Below are positions 16,289 to 24,827 of a stretch of 44,903 bases of DNA, piece after piece. The stretch's first letter is position 1, and every line of letters begins with the position of its first letter. The translations under genes and the position numbers were made by a program. The DNA is from Candidatus Fusicatenibacter intestinigallinarum (lineage in GTDB: Bacteria > Bacillota > Clostridia > Lachnospirales > Lachnospiraceae). The notes below the pieces were generated by a model. It was given only the letters and a program-made list of their open reading frames with translations. It was not told the origin of the DNA and searched no databases. Where the stretch lies: NCBI GenBank assembly GCA_019119555.1, contig DWWU01000031.1, positions 1 through 44,903 on the forward strand. Reading direction: 5' to 3'.

Positions 16289-17626
16289 CTAATTTGCATT
16301 TGCAGAGGTTGTTGCAGAAGTGTCTGTTCTTTCGCGCAGATGCACTGTCACAGTTACCTCGCCAGTCTTATCGTCATCTCCGTTGACCAGTTCATAATTA
16401 TCCGGCAGCTGTATCTGAAGCGGAACCTCGTAATCCCCTGCGCCTTTTCCGCTGAGGTCGATGCTCGCCTTGATCTGCGAGGGATCAAAGGATTTCAGAT
16501 TAACGTCAGAGGCCATGATCCGGACAGGTATCTGCGTCTGATCGTAAGAGACGCTCAGGTTTGTTCCCAGATTTGTCACTGTAATGTTATCCACATCCAG
16601 CTGGAACTCCTGGCTTCCATTGGGAAGAATGGAAACATGAACCGTGACGGTTTCCGCAGAACTGGTAATTCTCATCTCAGGCTCGTCCGTCAGCAGATCG
16701 TTGATATCCACTGTGATATCTGTATCCTGACTCTGTCCGTCAATATTTATCATATCATCAGGAATCGTAATCTTATTTCCATTGGCCGCCAGATCCGCAA
16801 GGGCTTTCTCAGAACCTGCCACCGTAATTTCTTCCGGCGTCGTCGTCACTTCTGTCACCTGATAGCCATGAGCCGGAGTTCCTGTATAGCCTGCTTCCAG
16901 CTTTACGCCGGTCTGTTTTCTCCAGAGCTTGATCTGGACGTCCACCTCACGGCTTCCTGTCTCGAAGGTAAGGAAATTCATCTGTGTTTCTGTCATCTCG
17001 TCCAGGTTTTTGTCGATCACCACAAGTGTTCCCTTCACGGTCCCGGATTCCGACATTCCGCTGACGTCTACTTTCGCCACGACGCTGCTGATTTTCTGGA
17101 TCAGGGATTCCGGACCGGAAACTGTAATTGTGGCCGGATCCGCAGTCCTCTCGCCGATCTCATATTCCTTGGCCGGCTGAGTGTCTCCCACGTCGACACT
17201 GATCGGAAATTTTGCGCTGTCCACATCTTCGATCTCTATGGGAATCGTCGCCGTCTGCGTATGAATCGTATAGTTTCCGGAAGAAATTCCGCTGCATACG
17301 GCAGTCACGGGAACGTATACGGGATCGGTATCCATCGTCACAATCTGCGTGAGGTCCGCAGTCACAGTGATATCGTCCTCTGTAATGCCATTGACCACCG
17401 AACGGTTTCCACGAATCGATACTGCTATTGACTGATACTGCTCGGAAATCTGATAGGTTTTCTTTCCTTCCGCAATATAGGACTCGTTGGTGATCTGCAC
17501 CGGTATGTCCGGGAACGTTCTGGTCACGATCGGATCGCTGACCGATGTCACCACATACCAGATCACAATGGCTATGATAACGGATATAATTTTCAGCGGC
17601 AGGTTGTTCAGTATTTTTTCCTTCAT
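16289..17626 (-). CDS. cdaR: CdaR / YbbR-domain regulator of c-di-AMP synthesis
   Basis: This 445-residue protein has an N-terminal membrane anchor (ILNNLPLKIISVIIAIVIW) and then extracytoplasmic YbbR repeats, about four, visible as recurring segments with FPDIPVQI, VPVTAV, ITVSGPESLI and ITVAGSEKAL. CdaR binds CdaA and modulates its cyclase activity. Its ATG overlaps the cdaA stop by four bases (ATGA), which indicates translational coupling. The C-terminal tail is rich in threonine and asparagine. The role follows from the family and gene order. Confidence 0.9.
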   Translation of the reverse strand: MKEKILNNLPLKIISVIIAIVIWYVVTSVSDPIVTRTFPDIPVQITNESYIAEGKKTYQISEQYQSIAVSIRGNRSVVNGITEDDITVTADLTQIVTMDTDPVYVPVTAVCSGISSGNYTIHTQTATIPIEIEDVDSAKFPISVDVGDTQPAKEYEIGERTADPATITVSGPESLIQKISSVVAKVDVSGMSESGTVKGTLVVIDKNLDEMTETQMNFLTFETGSREVDVQIKLWRKQTGVKLEAGYTGTPAHGYQVTEVTTTPEEITVAGSEKALADLAANGNKITIPDDMINIDGQSQDTDITVDINDLLTDEPEMRITSSAETVTVHVSILPNGSQEFQLDVDNITVTNLGTNLSVSYDQTQIPVRIMASDVNLKSFDPSQIKASIDLSGKGAGDYEVPLQIQLPDNYELVNGDDDKTGEVTVTVHLRERTDTSATTSANAN

Positions 17627-18516
17627 GATTCACCCGCCCCTTCCTTTTTCTTTTTTCTTCCCCTGAGTTTTCCTTTTCCTTCGTCTCCCTCCTGCTTATG
17701 AGGCAGATTCTGGATCATATGAAGCTCCTCCCTCAGTTCATTGGGCGTTACCGCTTTCTTCAGTTCCCCGCCGACGGCATAGGACACGTTACCGGTCTCC
17801 TCCGACACAATGATGGTAAAGGAATCTGTGGCCTCGCTGACGCCGACTCCCGCCCGGTGGCGGGTTCCCAGATCTTTGCTCAGGGACATATTGTCCGACA
17901 GAGGAAGATAACAGGTGGCCGAAACGATCCGATCGCCTCGGATGATCACGGCACCGTCATGAAGCGGCGTGTTATGTTCAAAAATATTGATGAGCAGCTG
18001 GCTGGTCACAATGCCATCCACCTCAATGCCCGTCTTTTCATATTCTTCCAGCGTTATATTCCGCTCAATAACAATCAGCGCCCCTGTTTTGACTGCGCCC
18101 ATCTCATAGCAGGCACGGACAATTTCGTTGACTGTCTTATCGCTGAATCTTTCCTGCTTCTCAGAAGAACCCGGAAGTGAAATTGTCGACAAAGGCGTCT
18201 TTTCTCCCAGCTGTTCCACTACCCTTCTCAGTTCCGGCTGGAAAATAATAACAAGCGCTGTCAACGCAACTCCGCCCAGCGCTCCGAGCAGATACAAAAA
18301 TGTCTGCATCTGAAAAATACTTGCGAGCACTGCAAATGCGACGATGACCAGGATGCCCTTTAACAGTGTATACGCCTTCGTGTTCTGCACCCAGCGAATC
18401 AGATGATATACAAAATATGCGATCAGCAGAATCTGTATCACATCTATGAATTCTATGGGCTTCGGAAGCGTTATTTCTGATAAACGCAGGACGATCCAAT
18501 TCCAAACTGCATGCAC
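17623..18516 (-). CDS. cdaA: Diadenylate cyclase CdaA
   Basis: This roughly 297-residue enzyme makes cyclic di-AMP from two ATP. Three N-terminal membrane segments (about residues 20-90: VIQILLIAYFVYHLI, LKGILVIVAFAVLASIF, LYLLGALGGVALTALVII) precede the DisA_N domain. The catalytic motifs are LHDGAVIIRGDRI and LGTRHRAGVGVSEATD. I chose GTG at 18516 because GGGGAG lies 7 nt upstream; a TTG 42 bp earlier is possible but has no ribosome site. It is followed by cdaR with an ATGA overlap. The charged tail GKGKLRGRKKKKEG is lysine-rich. Confidence 0.93.
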   Translation of the reverse strand: MHAVWNWIVLRLSEITLPKPIEFIDVIQILLIAYFVYHLIRWVQNTKAYTLLKGILVIVAFAVLASIFQMQTFLYLLGALGGVALTALVIIFQPELRRVVEQLGEKTPLSTISLPGSSEKQERFSDKTVNEIVRACYEMGAVKTGALIVIERNITLEEYEKTGIEVDGIVTSQLLINIFEHNTPLHDGAVIIRGDRIVSATCYLPLSDNMSLSKDLGTRHRAGVGVSEATDSFTIIVSEETGNVSYAVGGELKKAVTPNELREELHMIQNLPHKQEGDEGKGKLRGRKKKKEGAGES

Positions 18517-18620
18517 ACTGTCACTCCCCTTCTTCCTGTTTTTCGTTTTGTAATTCAAACCATAGCAACCGCTATGCTTTTCTCCGGTTTTCCGGAAATT
18601 CCGTCATCCGAACTTCCGAT

Positions 18621-19862
18621 TTATAAATGTTTCAGCGTATCGGTCAGCTTTTCTTCAAAATCCACCGACTGAAAATATTCCTCTTTGATTTTTTCTTCCT
18701 GCTCCGATTCTGCGGTCGTCTGCTCTTCCGCCTCCTGGCGGACGTCATATCTGCGGATCACATCCGCAAGGACCTCCGGCAGTTCGCCGGACTGTTCCGT
18801 ATGAGCCGCAGAACCGAAATCTGCGGCGTCCTTCCCGGTCTCTTCCACCTGTCCGGAAACAGATCCCGTTTCCGAACCGTTTCCCGACTCCGCAGCGGCG
18901 TCCTTCTCTTCGCTCCGCCCTGTCTCTTCCTCCGCAGCTTCCTCGCTGATGTTTTTGATTGTGCGGTTGGGATTTGACACGGCCATTTTCGGAATCGCCT
19001 TTACATAATAATAGTACTCGTCATCCTGAAAACGGAACACTTTGCTTCTGGAATAATCCCCTCCGAACACGAACAGCTGAAGTACATAGCAGATCAGACA
19101 GCTTACCACCGTTCCAATCAGAAGTACCGGCACAGAGATCCGCATTTCCAGAAACAGTGCGCCGGCCAGCTGAATCACAATGTACGCAATCCCTCCGGCA
19201 ATCACAGAAATCTGCCAGGCATAGTCTGCTTCCAGCGTGCGGATCAGATTTACAACCAGCAGAGTTACCGTGCAGCAGATCAGCGCTACCAACAGAGCCT
19301 CATTCTGAAACACTCCCTCCGCCAGCGTTCTGACAAAATCCAGCATGTTAATGTCTTCGCCTGCCGCCAGAACAACGATCCGTTCTCCGATCAGGCGAAT
19401 GAAATAGTATACGACCAGGCCGCAGGCCACGGAAAGCGCCGACACCGGACCTCCAACCAGACCGAAAGCGATCGGCACCGCCGCCGGTATGTGCAGGGCA
19501 AACGCAAGAGGCGTCAGAACAAGCGCCAGCGCTTCTCCGGAAGCAAACCGCAGATACAGCACCCACAGCGCCAGAAACAGCACCGCTCCGAACGCCGCCG
19601 CCAGAAGATGTACGCCCGTACACTGGAGCAGAATCAGCGCCATAGCAAAAAATACCATTCCGTTCAGCGGAATGATTGCACAGATCAGTGAGAGAATCAG
19701 TACAATGAAAATATTTCCCAGGGCAGGCACATAATTCAGTGTATGATTAATGCTCTGAAAAACTGCCAGCGCCAGAAGAAATTTGGCTGCCGGAAGAATA
19801 TAAGTGCCGTACTCGGCATAAATTTCTTTCAGCTTTTCCTTCAGTTCCAAAAAAATCGTCAT
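18621..19862 (-). CDS. Polytopic membrane protein of unknown function, upstream of cdaA
   Basis: I do not recognise a named family in this 413-residue protein. About residues 15-290 form roughly nine or ten hydrophobic segments (e.g. IFIVLILSLICAIIPL, LIGTVVSCLICYVLQLFVF). Then comes a cytoplasmic-looking tail of about 110 residues, very rich in glutamate and serine (EEAAEEETGRSEEKDAAAE). An N-terminal amphipathic stretch precedes the first segment. Its start overlaps the stop of the 145-residue gene upstream by four bases, and cdaA follows about 105 bp downstream, so it is probably co-expressed with the c-di-AMP cyclase. A transport or envelope role is possible but unproven. Confidence 0.75.
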   Translation of the reverse strand: MTIFLELKEKLKEIYAEYGTYILPAAKFLLALAVFQSINHTLNYVPALGNIFIVLILSLICAIIPLNGMVFFAMALILLQCTGVHLLAAAFGAVLFLALWVLYLRFASGEALALVLTPLAFALHIPAAVPIAFGLVGGPVSALSVACGLVVYYFIRLIGERIVVLAAGEDINMLDFVRTLAEGVFQNEALLVALICCTVTLLVVNLIRTLEADYAWQISVIAGGIAYIVIQLAGALFLEMRISVPVLLIGTVVSCLICYVLQLFVFGGDYSRSKVFRFQDDEYYYYVKAIPKMAVSNPNRTIKNISEEAAEEETGRSEEKDAAAESGNGSETGSVSGQVEETGKDAADFGSAAHTEQSGELPEVLADVIRRYDVRQEAEEQTTAESEQEEKIKEEYFQSVDFEEKLTDTLKHL

Positions 19863-20296
19863 TCGGGATTCCTCCTGTTTCCTTTCGTCCGGCTGCCGCT
19901 CCGCTTTTCTTCTCTCTCATATTCCCTCAGCAGGATTCCGAGTCCCTGCGTATATTTTTTCGTGTCCTTTACGGCCTTCTTATATTTCTTATTCGAAAAG
20001 TAAATGGTCAGCAACGAATAGACCACAAGCATTCCCACATAGACAGCCGCCAGCAGGAACAGGAGCAGCAGCGGATTCACAGCGTCCATTCCGTCCATCA
20101 GCCAGTCAATTTTCCACATCGCCCAAAGGCCGATCAGCAGAAAATACCCGATGGTCGTGAGGAAAAAATTTTTCAGCAGCATCAGGCCGATATAATCATT
20201 TTTGTAATACCGGCTGATTTTGATTTGCTTTTTTCCTTCCTCCTGCTCATAACGGGCAAGAGACGTCATCTGACGGATTCTTTCCTTATTCAGCAT
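19859..20296 (-). CDS. Small membrane protein of unknown function, first gene of the cda operon
   Basis: This 145-residue protein has a basic N-terminus (residues 1-35), two hydrophobic segments (about 40-62 and 75-103, FFLTTIGYFLLIGLWAM and LLLLFLLAAVYVGMLVVYSL) and a highly charged C-terminal tail (KKYKKAVKDTKKY). No family is recognised. It is preceded by a promoter at 20334-20362 and overlaps the next gene by ATGA, so it begins an operon that runs through the 413-residue protein, cdaA, cdaR and HPr. Confidence 0.7.
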   Translation of the reverse strand: MLNKERIRQMTSLARYEQEEGKKQIKISRYYKNDYIGLMLLKNFFLTTIGYFLLIGLWAMWKIDWLMDGMDAVNPLLLLFLLAAVYVGMLVVYSLLTIYFSNKKYKKAVKDTKKYTQGLGILLREYEREEKRSGSRTKGNRRNPE

Positions 20297-20333
20297 AGGC
20301 TTTTCCTCTTTAATTCTTGATTACACCTTAATT

Positions 20334-20362
20334 ATTCTAACATATTATCCCGGAGTTGGAAA
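20334..20362 (-). promoter_or_regulatory. Promoter of the cda operon
   Basis: Minus strand TTTCCA (20357-20362), 17 bp, TAGAAT (20334-20339), 38 bp before the first gene. The -35 box is the same as in the mreB promoter. The repeat at 20409-20436 is upstream of it, unlike most of the promoter-linked copies. Confidence 0.5.
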
Positions 20363-20408
20363 GGAGTTCCTGAAAGAATTCACGTTCCGCCGGGCCTGTG
20401 CCTTTTCC

Positions 20409-20436
20409 GTTACAGTTCAGCTGGCTGAACTGTTAC
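20409..20436. repeat. Short palindromic repeat, copy 5, between comF and the cda operon
   Basis: Near-perfect: GTTACAGTTCAGCT followed by GGCTGAACTGTTAC. It lies 8 bp past the comF stop and before the next promoter, so it would form the 3' end of the comF transcript. There is no T-tract. Confidence 0.85.
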
Positions 20437-20444
20437 CCTTTTCC

Positions 20445-21209
20445 TCACAGACCTGGGCTTCCTCCCGCCGCTACAGTCACAAAGTAAACTTCCTCCGCGC
20501 CGGCCTGTTTCAGAAGGCCGGCCAGCGCGTCCACGGTACTGCCTGTGGTATAGATATCGTCGACCAGGAGCACCCTCCGGACAGGCAGCCGCCGCTCCGG
20601 AGAGCGAAGCGCAAAGGCTTCTCTCAGATTTTTTCTCCGCTCCTCCGGGCTCAGCTCCTTCTGGGGCAGCGTATTCTTCTTTCGCAGAATCAGGCGGTGC
20701 TCCACAGGAAGACCGGTCTCTTCCGCCAGCCGCCGTGCCAGAACCTCCGCCTGGTTGTAGCCTCGCTTCTGCAGCTTTTTCCGGTGAATCGGAACCGGCA
20801 CCAGCAGTTCCGGCCTCATTCTGAGGATCTCATCCCGGCCGTACACTGCGATCGCCCTGGCATAAAATCCCGCATACTCCTGTCTTCCGGAATATTTAAA
20901 GCGCATCAGGGATTCCCGGATCGGACCGTGATACGGGTACACGGTATAGCCTTTCTCATAGACATGACGGCCCTTTCCACATTCCGCGCAGTACTCCTCC
21001 GTCCAGGAGCGGATCGGCCTGCTGCACTTTCTGCACCTGGGTTCTTCCGCCGGCTTCAGCTTTCCGGCACAGTTCCGGCAGATATACTGTTCCCTTTTTC
21101 CGAGAATATCGTCGCAGACCGGACATCTTCTGGGATAAATCCAGTCCAGAATCTGCCCGGCCGCCCGGATTTTTTTCTTCGCTGCTGTATCTTCTTTTTT
21201 TCTGTTCAT
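20445..21209 (-). CDS. comF: ComF family protein (phosphoribosyltransferase-like)
   Basis: This 254-residue protein is related to the competence protein ComFC. Its N-terminal zinc-finger region has CPVCDDIL, CRNCAGKL, CRKCSRPI and CAECGKGRH pairs (about residues 30-80). The C-terminal PRTase fold has VPVPIHRKKLQKRGYNQAE and the PRPP-binding loop VLLVDDIYTTGSTV near residue 220. It probably acts in DNA uptake or recombination, though its biochemistry is unclear. It follows recD2 in the same direction, with a repeat in the 99-bp gap. Confidence 0.9.
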   Translation of the reverse strand: MNRKKEDTAAKKKIRAAGQILDWIYPRRCPVCDDILGKREQYICRNCAGKLKPAEEPRCRKCSRPIRSWTEEYCAECGKGRHVYEKGYTVYPYHGPIRESLMRFKYSGRQEYAGFYARAIAVYGRDEILRMRPELLVPVPIHRKKLQKRGYNQAEVLARRLAEETGLPVEHRLILRKKNTLPQKELSPEERRKNLREAFALRSPERRLPVRRVLLVDDIYTTGSTVDALAGLLKQAGAEEVYFVTVAAGGSPGL

Positions 21210-21238
21210 CTGACACCTCTCATCCGTCTCTCATACCC

Positions 21239-21260
21239 GTTCAGCTGGCTGAACGGTAAC
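21239..21260. repeat. Short palindromic repeat, copy 6, in front of comF
   Basis: GTTCAGCTGGCTGAACGGTAAC; the left outer arm is altered. It lies 29 bp upstream of the comF start and after the recD2 stop. A weak promoter-like TATAAG on the minus strand at about 21290 may make this another leader copy, but no good -35 was found. Confidence 0.75.
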
Positions 21261-21308
21261 TCCCACTCTTCAGAGAACCTGTCAGGTATCTTATAATAAT
21301 TATTCTTT

Positions 21309-23558
21309 TTACGTCCACTCTTCCCGGCTGCACTCAACAATCCGCTCGGCAAGCGTCGTATAGCGGTTTTCCTCGATATGATTGTCGATCATCGCCTGAA
21401 AGGTCACGTCGCTGCCGACGATCGTCACGCACCGCCGCGCTCTGGTCACGGCAGTGTAAAGAAGGTTTCTGGTCATCAGCATCCGGGGACCGCCGAGGAG
21501 AGGAATGATCACTGCCGGGTACTCGCTTCCCTGGGCTTTGTGAATCGTTGTGGCGTAGGCAAGCTCCAGTTCCTCGGTCTGCTTGAACGTATAATCCGCA
21601 AACCTTCCCTCCTCGTATTCCACTGTCACAGTCTCAGCAAACGGATTGATCTTCCGGATGATTCCCAGATCTCCGTTGAATACTCCCATGCCACGCTCAG
21701 CAACCACGCCGTTGATTCCACGGATTTCCCATTCCAGCTGATAATTATTTTTGATCTGCATGACCTTGTCACCTTCCCGGAATACGCCGTTTGCATTTTC
21801 CTTCTCCTGCTTTTCCGGCGACGGAGGATTCAGATATTTCTGGAGAATTCCATTCAGATTCTCCACTCCCAGCGCTCCCTTGCGCATTGGCGTCAGCACC
21901 TGGATCTCCTGGGGCTTTGCCTCCACATACCCGGGAAGCTTCTGAGAAATCAGAAGCACAATCACCTTCAGGATCACATTCACGTCATACCTTTTGAGGA
22001 AGAAGAAATCACGGCTCTTGTTGTCCAGCGTCACTTTCTGTCCGTTGTTGATTTTATGCGCATTCACCACAATATCGCTCTGGGACGCCTGGCGGAAAAT
22101 CCTGGTCAGCCGCACCATCGGAAAACATTCCGAGCGGATCAGATCCCGGAGCACGCTGCCCGGCCCGACGCTCGGCAGCTGATTCTGGTCGCCCACAAGA
22201 ATCAGCCGGGTTCCGGGCACCAGCGCGCACAGAAGCGCATGCATAAGATGAATATCCACCATGGACACCTCATCGATGATCACCACGTCCGCCTCCAGCG
22301 GATTCGACGCGTTCCGCTCAAAGTGAACGCGGGAAGAATCGTCGTCCATACCGCCGCTGACTTCCAGCAGACGGTGAATCGTACAGGCCTGGTAACCGGT
22401 GGCCTCCGTCATCCGCTTTGCAGCCCGGCCTGTGGGCGCGGCAAGGAAAATATCCATTCCCTCGTCGGCAAAGTAATGGATCATCGCGTTGATCGTCGTT
22501 GTTTTTCCCGTTCCCGGACCTCCGGTCAGGATCATCAGACCGCTGCTGGCCGCCTGAACCACCGCTTCCCGCTGCACCTCGTCCAGTTCGGTCCCGGTGC
22601 TTTTTTCGATCTGCCCCAGTTTTCTGCGGACAGATTCCCGGTCATCCTCGCAGACGATATTCAGCTCATGCAGCATACGGGCGCAGTTCAGCTCAAGAAA
22701 ATAGTACTGTCCCGCATAAACCAGAGTCTGCGTTCCTCCGTCCGGAAGTTCCCGCTCTTTCATCACAATCTTTCTGTCGATTGCCAGATCCATCAGAAAT
22801 TTTGACATATCCTCCACACGGATCCCCAGAAGTTCCTGCGCCTTCGCCGTCAGAATTTCTTCCGGCAGATACATATGCCCCTGCGCCGAGGCCTGACTCA
22901 ATATGTAAAGCAGAGCGCTGCGGATCCGGTACTCACTGTCGGCGACAATTCCGATTTTTGCGGCGATCTCATCCGCCATCTTAAATCCGACACCCTGAAT
23001 GTCTTCTGCTAATTTATAGGGATTTTCTTTCAAGATACGGTACAGGCCGTCCCCGTACTGATGATAGATTTTTGCCCCCAGGGCAAGAGAAATTCCATAC
23101 TGAGACAGGAAGATCATCGCGTTCTGCATCTCGGCCTTCTCCGCCACCTGGGCGGCAATCTCCCTGGCCTTCCGCTCGCTGATTCCCTTTACCTCTGCAA
23201 GGCGTTCCGGCTCTTCCTGAATGATTCGCAGTGTGTCTGTCTGAAAGTGCCGGACAATTCTGGCGGCCAGCGCCGCTCCGACCCCCTTGATCGCTCCCGA
23301 TCCGAGATATCGCTCCAGGGCGGCAGAATCCTCCGGTACCTTCGTCTCATAAGATTCGATGCGGAACTGACGGCCGTAAACAGAATGCTCCGTCTCCGTT
23401 CCGACCGCCTCGATCAGTTCCCCCTCCCCGATAGCGGGAAGAGTACCGATGCAGGTCAGCTCCGCACCTTTCATTTTCAAATTCAAAACGGTATAACCGT
23501 TTTCCTCATTGCGGAATATGATATGATCCACATATCCCTCTACTGTTCTTTTTTCCAT
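21309..23558 (-). CDS. recD2: SF1B DNA helicase RecD2
   Basis: This 749-residue ATP-dependent 5'-3' helicase is the Firmicutes form of RecD that works without RecBC. The N-terminal OB-like and helix-hairpin-helix part has GVGAALAARIVRHF and LAEVKGISERKAREIA. Walker A is LTGGPGTGKTTTINAM, Walker B is VVIIDEVSMVDIHLM, followed by LVGDQNQLPSVGPGSVL. The UvrD-like C-terminus shows YATTIHKAQGSEYPAV. I chose ATG 23558, one base after the mreB TGA; a TTG 18 bp earlier would overlap mreB. It is in an operon with mreB. Confidence 0.93.
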   Translation of the reverse strand: MEKRTVEGYVDHIIFRNEENGYTVLNLKMKGAELTCIGTLPAIGEGELIEAVGTETEHSVYGRQFRIESYETKVPEDSAALERYLGSGAIKGVGAALAARIVRHFQTDTLRIIQEEPERLAEVKGISERKAREIAAQVAEKAEMQNAMIFLSQYGISLALGAKIYHQYGDGLYRILKENPYKLAEDIQGVGFKMADEIAAKIGIVADSEYRIRSALLYILSQASAQGHMYLPEEILTAKAQELLGIRVEDMSKFLMDLAIDRKIVMKERELPDGGTQTLVYAGQYYFLELNCARMLHELNIVCEDDRESVRRKLGQIEKSTGTELDEVQREAVVQAASSGLMILTGGPGTGKTTTINAMIHYFADEGMDIFLAAPTGRAAKRMTEATGYQACTIHRLLEVSGGMDDDSSRVHFERNASNPLEADVVIIDEVSMVDIHLMHALLCALVPGTRLILVGDQNQLPSVGPGSVLRDLIRSECFPMVRLTRIFRQASQSDIVVNAHKINNGQKVTLDNKSRDFFFLKRYDVNVILKVIVLLISQKLPGYVEAKPQEIQVLTPMRKGALGVENLNGILQKYLNPPSPEKQEKENANGVFREGDKVMQIKNNYQLEWEIRGINGVVAERGMGVFNGDLGIIRKINPFAETVTVEYEEGRFADYTFKQTEELELAYATTIHKAQGSEYPAVIIPLLGGPRMLMTRNLLYTAVTRARRCVTIVGSDVTFQAMIDNHIEENRYTTLAERIVECSREEWT

Positions 23559-23559
23559 A

Positions 23560-24558
23560 TCAAAACTGGCTTTCAAATTTTGTCATAACTTCCCGATACT
23601 GTCCGGTTCCCAGAGCTACCACACAGGACGGATTCTCCGCCGTCATGGTCTGAATGCCTGTCCGCTCCTGAATCAATTCCTCGATTCCGTCCAGCAGACA
23701 TCCGCCTCCGCTCAGCACAATCCCCCGGTCGGCCACATCAGACGCAAGTTCCGGCGGCGTTTTTTCCAGAACCGCACAGACCGCGTCGGCAATTTCCCCG
23801 GTTGCCGGTTTCAGGGCCTCCCGGATCTCCTCGGAGGTCAGCGTGACGGTCTTCGGAAGTCCGGTGATGATATTTCTTCCCTTGACCTCCATACTCTTCT
23901 CTTCGATGCGCGGATAGGCGGAACCGATCTGGATTTTGATTGCCTCCGCCGTCTGTTCTCCGATAAACACATTATGCGTTTTACGGACATACCGGATAAT
24001 CGCCTCGTCGAAATCGTCTCCCGCCAGCTTGACCGAATTGGATACGACCGTTCCCGCCAGCGAAATCACCGCGATATCCGTCGTTCCGCCGCCGATATCC
24101 ACCAGCATATTCCCACAGGGCTTTGTAATGTCAATTCCTGCTCCGATGGCCGCGGCCACAGGCTCCGGCACGATGATCACATCCCTGGCGCCGGCCTGAT
24201 AGGTCGCTTCCTCCACCGCCTTGCGTTCCACTTCCGTCACGCCGGACGGCACGCAGATACTGATCCTCGGCTTGCGAAAGGCTTTCCTCCCCATCGCCTT
24301 CTGTATGAAATATTTCAGCATTCTCTCTGTAATCAGAAAATCTGTGATTACTCCCTGGCGCAGGGGGCGGATCGCCATAATATTTCCCGGCGTGCGCCCG
24401 ATCATCTGTCGTGCTTCCTCTCCGATTGCCTTGACTTTATCGGCATCTTTATCATATGCGACTACGGACGGCTCTTTGAGCACGATTCCTTTCCCTTTGG
24501 AATACACCAGTATGCTGGAGGTTCCAAGGTCAATTCCTATATCTGTCCCTGCAGCCAT
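23560..24558 (-). CDS. mreB: Rod-shape-determining actin homologue MreB/Mbl
   Basis: This 332-residue protein polymerises under the membrane and directs lateral cell-wall synthesis. The phosphate 1 motif is DIGIDLGTSSILVYSKGKG (residues 6-24). Phosphate 2 is VDIGGGTTDIAVISLAG. The adenosine motif is GIVLSGGGCLLDGIEE. VPEPVAAAIGAG and ITDFLITERMLKYF are further MreB signatures. AAAGGGG lies upstream of the ATG. It starts an operon with recD2, from a promoter at 24792-24820, with a full-length repeat in its leader. It may be Mbl rather than MreB, since mreC and mreD are absent. Confidence 0.93.
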   Translation of the reverse strand: MAAGTDIGIDLGTSSILVYSKGKGIVLKEPSVVAYDKDADKVKAIGEEARQMIGRTPGNIMAIRPLRQGVITDFLITERMLKYFIQKAMGRKAFRKPRISICVPSGVTEVERKAVEEATYQAGARDVIIVPEPVAAAIGAGIDITKPCGNMLVDIGGGTTDIAVISLAGTVVSNSVKLAGDDFDEAIIRYVRKTHNVFIGEQTAEAIKIQIGSAYPRIEEKSMEVKGRNIITGLPKTVTLTSEEIREALKPATGEIADAVCAVLEKTPPELASDVADRGIVLSGGGCLLDGIEELIQERTGIQTMTAENPSCVVALGTGQYREVMTKFESQF

Positions 24559-24629
24559 ATAATTCCCCTTTCTCTTCCTGCAATCTATAACTATTTGGCG
24601 GCTGTTCAGCGCCTTACTGCATCAGCGCA

Positions 24630-24762
24630 GTTACTGTTCAGCCAGCTGAACAGTTACGGCATCCGGCCATTGAAAATCGCTTCGCGATGGGCCGGATGCC
24701 TGCAGGCTCTGCGGTTTCATACGGTCTGCGCAGTAAATGCACAGACCTGGCTGAACTGTAAC
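24630..24762 (+). repeat. Full-length 133-bp intergenic repeat, copy B (in the mreB leader)
   Basis: Terminal inverted repeats: it starts GTTACTGTTCAGCCAG and ends CTGGCTGAACTGTAAC, matching at 15 of 16 positions. Hairpin 1 is the GTTCAGC palindrome (24630-24657). Hairpin 2 has perfect 11-bp arms GGCATCCGGCC (24658-24668) and GGCCGGATGCC (24690-24700) around an inner ATCGC/GCGAT. Hairpin 3 pairs GGTCTGCGCA (24723-24732) with TGCACAGACC (24738-24747). It lies between the mreB promoter and start. No target-site duplication is obvious. Confidence 0.9.
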
Positions 24763-24791
24763 GTAACCGTTTCTTCCTTTTCCATTTTCTA

Positions 24792-24820
24792 ATTATAACG
24801 AATTGCCAGATAAATGGAAA
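24792..24820 (-). promoter_or_regulatory. Promoter of mreB-recD2
   Basis: Minus strand TTTCCA (24815-24820), 17 bp, TATAAT (24792-24797). It lies 230 bp before the mreB start, and copy B of the repeat occupies most of the leader. Confidence 0.65.
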
Positions 24821-24827
24821 GCGTTTT

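Noticed and set aside
24630-24762. Target-site duplication around the full-length copies
   Set aside because: The bases flanking 15458-15590 and 24630-24762 show no convincing direct repeat; insertion mode is therefore undecided.
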